Assembly (NCBI RefSeq): GCF_028747205.1
Contig: NZ_CP112880.1
Coordinates: 2,294,001-2,358,000 of the forward strand
Origin: Streptomyces sp. CA-278952
GTDB lineage: Bacteria > Actinomycetota > Actinomycetes > Streptomycetales > Streptomycetaceae
Direction: 5' to 3'
DNA: 64,000 nt
Shown here: positions 46,501-54,000 of the stretch, in pieces
How positions within the stretch are numbered: the first letter of the stretch is position 1
How the letters are laid out: every line of letters starts with the position of its first letter
Made by a program: the position numbers and the translations under genes
The notes under the pieces: model-generated
Databases searched by the model: none
What the model saw: only the letters and a program-made list of their open reading frames with translations
Told to the model about the DNA's origin: nothing

Positions 46501-49075
46501 TGAGGGCAAGCGGTCGGCCCCTGTCATGGACCGGGAAGCGGTACTCGACGCTCTGCAGATGGAGGGCAGTCCGTACTGGCGGCTCAAGCAGGTCATGGAC
46601 GCGTGGTGCGCCCTGTGGTTCTGGCCGCTGGAGGAGGTCTCGCTCCTGGACGGCACGGCGCCGGACTACTTCAACGGGGCGCAGGACCTGAAGAAGCTCA
46701 GCAAGGGCGGCCGCGACCGGAAGGTGGCGCTGCGGAACCTGGACGAGTGGATCGAGTTCGCGGAGGCGGTCGTCGGGCGTGTGGATGTGGAGCCGGGTAA
46801 GGACACCGGCTCGCTGTTCAAGGTCCCTGAGGTCAACGGGCTTGAGGGACTGGATGAGTTCGAGCGGTCTCTCGACGACAAGATGAGCGAGATCTCGGGC
46901 TGGGTGGACTTCCTGAGCCTGGGGGACCTCTTCCCATGGCACGGGACGGCGGTCCGGATCGCCAGGGACCAGGGCTTCCTTCACTGGGAGTTGGACTTCG
47001 CGCATGTGTTTGCGGGGGGTGGGTTCGACCTGATGGTGGGGAACCCGCCGTGGGTCAAGCAGGAGTGGAAGGAGAGCGGGGTCCTCGCGGAGTCCGAGCC
47101 GTGGTTCGAGCTGGCGGAGAAGCCGAGCAACGAGGCTTGGGCGGAGCGGAAGGCCGCGGTACTGGGTGGGGAGGTGGCGCGGTCGGAATTTATGGGGGAG
47201 CTGGCGGAGGCCGCGGCGACTTCGGGGTACTTGGCGTCAGTGGATGCCAATCCTGAGCTGGTGGGGACGCAGCCTGATTTGTATCGGGCGTTCATGCTGC
47301 TGGTGTGGCGGGCGGTGGGAGAGCGAGGAACGGCGGGGCTGATCCATCCATCGTCACACCTGACGGGGGCGAAGGAGGGCATGTTGCGGAAGTCGACGTA
47401 CCGACACTTGCGGTTGCACGCCGACTTCGAGAACCAGCGCTCTCTGTTCGCGAAGCCTGTCGGTCACAGTCGGCACTTCAGTGTCAACGTGTACGGACGC
47501 CCCCAGCAGGAGATCCGCTTCCAGCACCTCAGCTGGCTGTTCGCACCTGAGGTGCTGAGCGAGTCCGTCCGCGACAAGAAGGAGGGTCGACCGCTTCCCG
47601 GGCTCAAGCGAGACGGAAAGTGGGACATCCGTCCGCACAAGGGCCGTGTGCTGACAGTAGACAAAAGCGTTCTCGCAGACTGGCGCAAGCTGGCCAGCGA
47701 GGAGAGCCCGGCGCCGCTGGAAGAGACCAAGTTGCTCTTCCCTGTAACGACGGCTGAGAAGGCAGCCATCGCTGCACTCGCCCGCTGGCCGTACCGGCTT
47801 GGCTCTCTCGATCCGCGCATCAGCCCCGGCTTCCACGAGAAGAACGACCGCACGGCGGGCTACTTCACGTGGGAGCCCGGCCCGGCGGATACGTGGGCGG
47901 ACGTCATTCTTCAGGGGCCCATGTTCGGGGTTGCGACGCCGTTCCTCCGTAAGGCCGTAGCGACCAACAAGCTGGGGGCATGGAACTCGGGGGCATTGGA
48001 AGAGGATGCCGTCCAGCACACGAACTATCGCCCGGCAGGCAGCCGTGCCAAGTATGTTGCCGCGCAAGACCGCTGGGTGGACCACGGTCGGCTGACGCAA
48101 ATGCAGGGCAATCTTGCAGCCGTAACGGCTGCAGAGGAGGACGTGAGGGCCGCAGATCCCGAGCTGGACGAAGGTGCCTGCGAGCAGGCCGTTGACGCAC
48201 TGCTGCTAGCGGCGAGTTTGCGGCCGTACTCGGAATTCCCACGCGTTGCGTGGCGGCGCCAGATCGCTTCAGACACAGAGCGCAGCCTCTACGCCGTGCT
48301 GGTGCCACCCGGACCAGTTCACGTAGATCTCTTGAATTCCATGGCGTTGGCCAACAACATTGAAACGGTACTTGCGGCTGGCTTCATGGCCGCTCTCCCA
48401 CTCGACTACTACCTTAGAGTCACAGGACGAGGGGACCTTCGTGTAGGGGAAGCCAAAACACTTCCTGCCCCCACTTCCTGCCATCCGTTGGAGCAGGCAC
48501 TCCTTCTCCGCACCCTTCGCCTCAGCGCGCAGACCAACGCCTACGCTCCCCTCTGGGACGAGCTCTATGCTTCCCCGTGGCAGGAAGACACCTGGGCCGC
48601 TGCCGCGCTTTGGCCCAGCAACACGCCTCCGCTCACCGAGAGCATCGGTCCGACCTGGACCCGCGACACTCCGCTCCGCTCGGAATTCGCGCGCCGCGCC
48701 GCCCTCGTAGAGATCGACGCCCTGGTAGCAGTCTGGCTCGGTATCAGCGCTGACGAGCTCGTCGCCATGTACCGGGCCCGCTTCCCCGTGCTCCAGCAGT
48801 ACGAGGAAAAGATGTGGTTCGACGCGACCGGGCGGCGGATCGCCAAGGCGCACCAGCAGCACGGGTACGGGCAGCCGAAGGACGCCTGGAAGCAGCTCAG
48901 CTCCCATGAGCATTTCCCGCTCGAAGCCAACGTGCCCGACGGGTACGAAGGGCCTCTCTACCAGGCGAACCGGGTCGAGGAAATGCGGGCCGCGCACGCG
49001 GAGTTCACGCGGCGGATGCGGGCCGTCGGATGGGAGCCCGGGGACACGGAGCCGCCGGAGTCCGCTGAGCAGTAG
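43520..49075 (+). CDS. Giant N6-adenine DNA methyltransferase (DrmMI/PglX/Eco57I-like)
   Basis: 1,851 residues, GTG start after GCAGGAGCAGCAGG. The N-terminal 600 residues are of unknown fold. YYTPESLTQATVEQTL (about 624) and the SAM motif EPALGSGAFLNEAV (about 673), then GVDLNKTAVELAEISLWL, are followed by a charged, low-complexity segment (about 850-950, KGEKKSSPSASEK and AARAGRRAGAGADDG) and a helical region before the catalytic NPPW (1175-1178, in LMVGNPPWVKQEW). About 500 residues separate the SAM and NPPW motifs, much more than usual. No nuclease motif was noticed. The part from about 47,150 to 48,500 is less GC-rich and uses rarer codons, perhaps an exchanged target-recognition region. 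Likely marks self DNA. Confidence 0.9.
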   Translation: MTFDSLINEREYFPSFYLDDILPKQLASGPLKEWSARERQGEATPRQNLRDLTRSYMDARAVLGPDSEKYNGLPYSAAVAAQEAAAAVLKAAGPDIEPPTFQPTLPETEADTTPEGEWRAALAEWHERLLKALDFSPRPGHFTVRTPTGPIAVPVAHSEPGVLVLTGGFAEDLDATRGDGPANLLPSPVRVSASKTLTTVRELASWVLNAENAPRYALLLFGGVMILADRQAFSRGRYLAVNLDTALPRKAAKGTKANEIDLIAAIFAASSLRPGEDGSDDEIAKLVAESRDHSVGVTAELRVGLQKSVQLIANEVLLRAREESGVHPEDLPEWLPDALPEPGDLPHLLTEESLRYLYRILFLLYAEARPELAILPVRSEEYATGYSVARLRELVVQEKLGSASRDRFHFHDSLALLFEKVFTGHPVARTVTDRNAPIEEAPELVEDDGHEGVRIEALRSRLFDPESIGLVGQKIPYPEPTRRDGSPAPAKPLDLRLRNKVLHQVLRHLTLVEGRGKGRGGFISYANLSINHLGAVYEGLMSYTGFIATEPMYEVAKGGNPEGGSWLIKTEQVQSGLYSDVPGTSVFVKEDGINPETGEPDSVVHPVGSYVYRLAGRDRQTSASYYTPESLTQATVEQTLRFRLDDEGRVDPREPEKSDVTAAEVLRWRVCEPALGSGAFLNEAVNQLAELYLKLAQHEEREQIDPEEYPRELQKVKAYIALHNAYGVDLNKTAVELAEISLWLNTMYPGMRAPWYGLHLHRGNSLIGAARKVYPGQSLGDGGWLKASGQQAPKAVPLTEKLGGVGVHRPVHQFLLPALGWGSVGDSVSVRKATGKSVVAGAEADWLEPELIEAMKKWRSGIRRAPKGEKKSSPSASEKAPTSQATVLAREVRSGQGALDLGLEIWEQSGFDFSARAAEPEESAGGAAVPAPAKRAARAGRRAGAGADDGSYGQAGRLRALAERVEYLWELVQLRLELSEQEISRDIPVWGAKREGKRSAPVMDREAVLDALQMEGSPYWRLKQVMDAWCALWFWPLEEVSLLDGTAPDYFNGAQDLKKLSKGGRDRKVALRNLDEWIEFAEAVVGRVDVEPGKDTGSLFKVPEVNGLEGLDEFERSLDDKMSEISGWVDFLSLGDLFPWHGTAVRIARDQGFLHWELDFAHVFAGGGFDLMVGNPPWVKQEWKESGVLAESEPWFELAEKPSNEAWAERKAAVLGGEVARSEFMGELAEAAATSGYLASVDANPELVGTQPDLYRAFMLLVWRAVGERGTAGLIHPSSHLTGAKEGMLRKSTYRHLRLHADFENQRSLFAKPVGHSRHFSVNVYGRPQQEIRFQHLSWLFAPEVLSESVRDKKEGRPLPGLKRDGKWDIRPHKGRVLTVDKSVLADWRKLASEESPAPLEETKLLFPVTTAEKAAIAALARWPYRLGSLDPRISPGFHEKNDRTAGYFTWEPGPADTWADVILQGPMFGVATPFLRKAVATNKLGAWNSGALEEDAVQHTNYRPAGSRAKYVAAQDRWVDHGRLTQMQGNLAAVTAAEEDVRAADPELDEGACEQAVDALLLAASLRPYSEFPRVAWRRQIASDTERSLYAVLVPPGPVHVDLLNSMALANNIETVLAAGFMAALPLDYYLRVTGRGDLRVGEAKTLPAPTSCHPLEQALLLRTLRLSAQTNAYAPLWDELYASPWQEDTWAAAALWPSNTPPLTESIGPTWTRDTPLRSEFARRAALVEIDALVAVWLGISADELVAMYRARFPVLQQYEEKMWFDATGRRIAKAHQQHGYGQPKDAWKQLSSHEHFPLEANVPDGYEGPLYQANRVEEMRAAHAEFTRRMRAVGWEPGDTEPPESAEQ

Positions 49076-49085
49076 GCCGAACGTC

Positions 49086-49122
49086 GTCCGCCCCGCTTCC
49101 CCTCAGGGAGAACGGGGCGGAC
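49086..49122. terminator. Terminator between the methylase and the opposing cassette
   Basis: GTCCGCCCCG (49086-49095) and CGGGGCGGAC (49113-49122), a 10-bp stem with a partly self-paired loop, lie in the 98-bp convergent gap. AAAAA follows on the plus side, so a T-run precedes the hairpin for the minus strand. It probably serves both directions. Confidence 0.65.
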
Positions 49123-49173
49123 AAAAAGGCCGCCCTACGGAACCGGATGCGCGATCATCACGGTGGGCCCGGG

Positions 49174-49506
49174 TCAGAACTCGGCGGGATAGTCGTCGAT
49201 CCTGATCACGCGAGCGAGGTAGAACCCACGCTCCCCCTTGCCCGTGGCGGTCTCGTGGAATTCGATGAGGCCGAGGCCACGCGGCATGGCCGAGACATAC
49301 GCCCCAGGGACGCCCGGCAGCGGCCGGCCGCTCGGCGGGAGCACGCCCAGTTCCAGGGCCTCGCGCATCTCGACCATGACAGAGGAGACAGCCGACATCA
49401 CGTCGGCAGGGGTCTCGAGGCTGAAGAGGACCTCTTCGGCCTGGGGCGAGAGGCTCAGCGGGTCTTCCTCCTCCGGCCCCTCGTACGGGTCACCCCCGCC
49501 ACTCAC
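49174..49506 (-). CDS. Small protein, possible RelE/ParE-like toxin
   Basis: A 110-residue protein from GTG 49506, which overlaps the stop of the preceding gene by GTGA. It starts acidic (GGGDPYEGPEEED), then LSPQAEEVLFSL, a predicted amphipathic helix (MSAVSSVMVEMREALELG), and a C-terminal beta-rich end GLGLIEFHETATGKGERGFYLARVIRIDDY, which resembles the last strands of RelE/ParE toxins. It is the last gene of a four-gene chain. The toxin reading is an inference from this pattern only. Confidence 0.6.
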   Translation of the reverse strand: MSGGGDPYEGPEEEDPLSLSPQAEEVLFSLETPADVMSAVSSVMVEMREALELGVLPPSGRPLPGVPGAYVSAMPRGLGLIEFHETATGKGERGFYLARVIRIDDYPAEF

Positions 49507-49781
49507 CGTTCGCGCTCCCGCAGCTCCCGCATGACCGTGGACGCCGAGCGGCCAGGGGCAGTGCGCGCCTTCACCGCAGCGGATGTACGCGCGGTCTGTG
49601 GGTCGCCTGCCACCTGGACCAGAAGCCACCAGTTCGTCAGGATGTGGCCGATCGTCTCGGGGGTGGCCTCGCCCATCTCGCGGTAGAACTCCATGCGCTG
49701 CGCAGGGGGCAACGCGGCGGCCACGGCGTTCTGCGTGCGCGGGATCGACTGCGGGCCGGAGTGGATCGGCTGCGTACTCAC
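49503..49781 (-). CDS. Small DUF6247-like protein, possible antitoxin
   Basis: 92 residues from GTG 49781, which follows GGAGG at 5 nt. An in-frame GTG at 49907 would overlap the previous stop (GTGA) and give 134 residues; third positions are GC-rich there too, so the start is open. The core PRTQNAVAAALPPAQRMEFYREMGEATPETIGHILTNWW region resembles the actinobacterial DUF6247 pattern as I remember it, whose genes pair with RelE-like toxins. The stop overlaps the next gene by 4 bp. Confidence 0.6.
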   Translation of the reverse strand: MSTQPIHSGPQSIPRTQNAVAAALPPAQRMEFYREMGEATPETIGHILTNWWLLVQVAGDPQTARTSAAVKARTAPGRSASTVMRELRERER

Positions 49782-49903
49782 GGTGACCTCCAGGGTGGGC
49801 CCCGCCAGCGTATCCGGCGAAGCCGTGGACGCGTCGGGGGCGACGCGGGGCGCCTTGGCCCAACCGCGATGGAACGCGAGCACCGTCACTGTGCCGCGCG
49901 CAC

Positions 49904-50131
49904 TCACTCGGCACCGTCCCCACATCGGTCGTGCCTGCTCGGGAAAAGGTCGATCACGTCGGGCACCGGCGGAAAGTGTGGGGCACACTCCGGACACGCG
50001 TACATGTTCCACCCCGGCCCGGAGTTCTGGTGCACCTCGGCGACGACGACGGGCGCATCCGTGACGTAGTGGCAGCGCACGCACATGCGGACGGGCTTCC
50101 GCGCCGACGCGCCAGAGGTCGATTCGCTCAC
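49904..50131 (-). CDS. Small zinc-ribbon-like protein
   Basis: 75 residues from GTG 50131, overlapping the preceding stop by GTGA. Two Cys pairs, CVRC (about 17-20) and CPEC (about 46-49), set 25 residues apart, form a likely zinc ribbon; WNMY before the second pair is aromatic-rich. Function unknown. Streptomyces have many such small cysteine-pair proteins next to GntR-type regulators. Confidence 0.65.
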   Translation of the reverse strand: MSESTSGASARKPVRMCVRCHYVTDAPVVVAEVHQNSGPGWNMYACPECAPHFPPVPDVIDLFPSRHDRCGDGAE

Positions 50132-50517
50132 CAGGCCATCCCCATCGCGTGCACGTCCCGGGTGTCCAGGTCAATGCCGAAGTCCGCCGCCATCACGAGG
50201 CTGAGGCGCCGCAACCGCTGGCGGGCAGCGTGCTCCTCTTCCCTCTCGCACTCGACCAGGTATGGGCGGACAATGGCCGTGGCCTCCCCATCAAGCCTTT
50301 CCACGAGCCCGTACGGTGACCTGGGCCGCGCGGTCCGCCCCCGAACTGGACGGGACCGCCCGCCGAGCTCTTGTCCGGCAGGGGTACCGGCCGGGCCAGC
50401 TTCTTCCGCCCGCCGGACGGAAGAAGCGGCCGGCAGCGCGCCGACCCTGCGCCTCCCGGAACCAGGCGCAAGCACGCTCAACAGCCACGCAAGCAGCGCG
50501 GCGATAGGGTTTCGCAT
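50128..50517 (-). CDS. Small membrane-anchored protein of unknown function
   Basis: 129 residues. ATG lies 8 nt after GGAG. One N-terminal hydrophobic helix (MRNPIAALLAWLLSVLAPG) is followed by RRRVG and a charged helical tail (CEREEEHAARQRLRRLSLVMAADFGIDLDTRDVHAM). It is the first gene of the minus-strand cassette, divergent from the GntR gene, and shares its promoter region. Confidence 0.65.
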   Translation of the reverse strand: MRNPIAALLAWLLSVLAPGSGRRRVGALPAASSVRRAEEAGPAGTPAGQELGGRSRPVRGRTARPRSPYGLVERLDGEATAIVRPYLVECEREEEHAARQRLRRLSLVMAADFGIDLDTRDVHAMGMAW

Positions 50518-50602
50518 ATCCGAAGCTCCATTCTTCGGTGAGCCCCTGGGGATCGGCCCTTGCCCGGCCGCCCTGGGGGCGTTTCTGTGTTCGTCGCCAC
50601 TG

Positions 50603-50624
50603 TAACCGCAGTTATCCACGGTTA
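50603..50624. promoter_or_regulatory. Probable operator of the minimal GntR regulator
   Basis: TAACCG (50603-50608) and CGGTTA (50619-50624) form an inverted repeat around GTTATCC. It lies in the 149-bp gap between the divergent cassette and regulator, an AT-richer stretch. GntR-family operators are commonly short palindromes with AT centres. Binding is inferred from position. Confidence 0.5.
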
Positions 50625-50666
50625 TCTAGGGATGCGCAGAAAGCTGCGGTAACCCACGCTGACGGC

Positions 50667-50909
50667 ATGGACCTTGATCGCACTCGCCCGCTGTGGAGAC
50701 AGATCGCAGCCGAGCTCGTCCGGCGCATCCAGACCGGCACCTACCCGCCCGGGAGCCGCGTGCCGTCCACTCTGGAGATCGCCCAGGAGTTCGGCGTGGT
50801 GAATGCGACGGCGGCCAAGGCCATGCGGCACGTGCGGGAGCAAGGGTGGACGCGGGGCGAGGTCGGGTTGGGAACGTTCGTCGTCGACCCTTTGCCGTCC
50901 GCCAGCTGA
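50667..50909 (+). CDS. Minimal GntR-family regulator (DNA-binding domain only)
   Basis: 80 residues: just the winged helix-turn-helix. LWRQIAAELVRRIQTGTYPPGSRVPSTLEIAQEFGVVNATAAKAMRHVREQGW contains the typical GntR helices, followed by the wing GLGTFVV. No ligand-binding domain, so it is either constitutive or dimerises with others. It is divergent from the four-gene cassette and 188 bp upstream of the giant helicase. Similar mini-GntR proteins (KorSA-like) control plasmid genes in actinomycetes. Confidence 0.85.
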   Translation: MDLDRTRPLWRQIAAELVRRIQTGTYPPGSRVPSTLEIAQEFGVVNATAAKAMRHVREQGWTRGEVGLGTFVVDPLPSAS

Positions 50910-51097
50910 CGCGCCCGTAGCCCCTCCCACCTGCCCCTTCCGGCTGGATCCGGCCCCGCTGTCGGACCCCGCACGTAAAGTGGTCGAGATCGGGGGCGAA
51001 GCGATCACCCGCGATCGGTGACACGAGCCGAGACGCACGTCGTGACACAAGTCCGGGGCGGAACCGGAGCAGAACAACGGGGGAGGCCGGGGGCGCC

Positions 51098-54000
51098 ATG
51101 AGACCCACACTCGCCGCGCAGGCGCTGCGCGACACCACGGTCGAGTATCTGACCACCACCTTCGCGCTGGCCGAGCCCGCCACCCAGGCAGCGCTGACCG
51201 ATTTCCTCACCGACCCGGCCGACGGGCTGTTCCGCGGGCCGTACCACCGGATCCGGCGGCCGTTCCGGGGTGCCGAGGACGGCTGGCAGCGCCACCTCGA
51301 CTGGTACAAGGACGATTTCAGGCCGTACGCGCACCAGGCCGAGGCCTTCGCCCGTCTGACCACCAAGGACGGGCACGTCCCCCAGCCCACACTCGTCACC
51401 ACCGGTACGGGCTCCGGCAAGACGGAATCGTTCCTCGTCCCGGTCATCGACCACTGCCGCCGCGCCAAGTCTGCCGGCAAGCACGGGATCAAGGCCGTGC
51501 TGCTCTACCCGATGAACGCACTCGCCGGAGACCAGGCCGACCGCATCGGCAAGCTGCTGGAGGACGTCCGGCTCGAAGACGTCACCGCCGGGCTCTTCAT
51601 CGGTGAGGCGAGTTCCACGAAGAACGGCTCCCCTTACGGGCGGGTCGCGGTGGACCGGGCCGAGATCCGGCGGAATCCGCCGGACATCCTGATCACGAAC
51701 TACAAGATGCTGGACCTGCTGCTCCAGCGGCAGCAGGACGCCCCCCTGTGGGCCGACGCGGATCTCGCGTACATCGTGATCGACGAGTTCCACACCTACG
51801 ACGGCGCCCAGGGAACCGACGTCGCCATGCTGCTGCGACGGCTCGGCGCGGTTGTCGGGGCCGCTGAGGAAGGCCGACCGCTGGGCTCGATCTGCCCGGT
51901 GGCCACCTCGGCAACCCTCGGCGAGTCGCCCGTGCGCGACCGGCAGGACCAAGGCGGGGCGGGCGGTTCCCGCGCCATGCTCGACGTGGCCTCGCAGGTG
52001 TTCGGCGTGCGGTTCCCCGACGACGCGGTGATCGGGGAGGACCGGCGGGATCTGAACTCCTTCCTCTCCCCCGTCGACCTGTCCCTGCCGTTGCCCTCCC
52101 CCGACGACCTCATGGAGCTGCCCGATCCGCCCGCCGGCGCCGGCGGGCTCGACGAGGTTTCCCGTCTGGTGCTCGGCTGTGACACTTCCGACGCCCGTGA
52201 GATGGGGCGCCGCCTCCTCGCGCACGCGCTCACCCACGATCTGCTGACCGCCGACGTCGACCAGCCGCTCACGGCCGAGGAGATCCTGGCGGCCTTTCCC
52301 ACCAGCTCTGCGTGGCGGGTGACAGCGGCGCAGGATCCGGAGACCGCTGCCGAGGCACTGGCCCGGTTCATCGCGCTGATCTCCGTGGCGCGTGCCCCCG
52401 ACGCACCCGACGATCAGGAGCGGCCCCTGCTGCTCGTCGAGACGCACCTGTGGGTGCGCTCGCTCTCCCGTGTCCTGCGGTCCGTCGCACCGGAGCCCGT
52501 CTTCTCCTGGACGGACGCCGACCAGGCCGCCAACGCCGCCGTCGCCTCCGCCGCGAAGGCGGACCGGCGTCGAGCCGTGGCACGGGCCGGACGGCTGCCG
52601 TCCACGTACTGTCGGCACTGCGGACGGTCCGGCTGGAGCGCCATCAGCCCCGAGCGGAACCCGGGCGCGCTCGTCTCCTCGCCCGACGACATCTACCGCC
52701 TCAGCGTGGGCGGCGGCACCGGCAAGGCCCGGGTCCGGGCGCTCATCGCGGCGACTCCCGCCGAGGCGGCGCAGCAGGCCCGACGAGCGCTCGGCCGGAG
52801 CATGCGGCGCGGAAAGCGTGCGGCGGTCCGTGAGGCGAGCGTGCTGGTCCTGGAGGACAACGGGGAAGCGTTGCGCCCGGTCGACCCCGACGAGGTGCTC
52901 CGGGCCGACGGCTCCATTGCCAGGACCCCGGAGAACGGGGTGTTCGTCAAGGCGTGGTACGACAACGCCGACCGTGACGAGTACGCGAAGCAGGACCGCT
53001 GTCCGGCCTGCGGGCAGGCGGAAGGCATCCGCTTTCTCGGTGCCGGTGTGGCCCCGCTCGCTTCGGTAGCCGTCACCCAGTTGTTCACCGGCGGGGAGCT
53101 GCCCAAGGAGGACGACGAGGGCAACGACCGGCGCAAGACGTTGATCTTCAACGACTCCGTGCAGGACGCGGCCCACCGGGCCGGGTTCGTCGCGTCGCGG
53201 GCCTGGAAGTTCTCGCTGAGGTCGCTCGTCCAGGAGCAGTTGGTGAAGCGTGCGGCGGAGGACCCGGACTTCGCCTCCGAAGGCGTACCACTCAATGAGC
53301 TGATCGCTTCACTGGTGACACGGGCGTCCGTGGACAAGGAGAAGCTGCTGGCCTCGGTCGTGCCGCCCGACCTGCACGACGTGGACCGGGTGAAGCGGCT
53401 CCTCGCGGGCAAGAAGCGGCTGCCCGGGGGGACGTGGGATCTGGTCGGTGAGCGGCTGGCGTTCAACACCCTGCTGGAGTTCGGGCTGAACTCGCGGATG
53501 GGTCGGACACTGGAACTCACCCGCACGGTGGCGGCCGAGGTGTATCTGCCGGATCCGGAGCGCGCGGCGCAGCTCGCCGAAGGACTGTACAAGGAGCACC
53601 TGCGGCGGCAGCTGCCCGTGGACCCCGAGGAGGCCCCGGAGGATGAGGAGGTAGCCGGAGAATCCGAGCGGCCCGGCCTTTCCGCCGACGGATCCGAGCC
53701 AGCCGTGTTGCCCGCCCCCGGGCCGGAGCGGCTGCGCCGCTTCGAGGGGTTCGTGCGTGGGCTCCTGGAGCATGTGCGGATCAGTGGCGGTATCCGGCAC
53801 CTGTGGCTGGACAAGTTCATCGACGCCGAGGGGCGCAGCCGGTTCACGATCTGGGGTGGGCGTCCGGAGGGCATGCAGGCCTTCGGGTGGAACACGAACG
53901 CGCCGGCCTTTGTCCTGGTCGGGTCTCGGCCGGGCAGGACGGACTTCGAGCGGGTCGACACCAGAGAAAGCTGGTACGCCGACTTCGCCGAGCGCTGCCT

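Noticed and set aside
38829..49075. BREX or classical Pgl system (kinase plus PglX-like methylase)
   Set aside because: No PglZ alkaline-phosphatase-like protein, no BrxC/PglY ATPase and no Lon-like BrxL are present; the helicases are SNF2, DUF1998 and UvrD types instead.
51005..53176. 723-codon minus-strand frame opposite the giant helicase
   Set aside because: Same antisense effect; the plus strand carries Walker A, DEFH and SAT motifs here.
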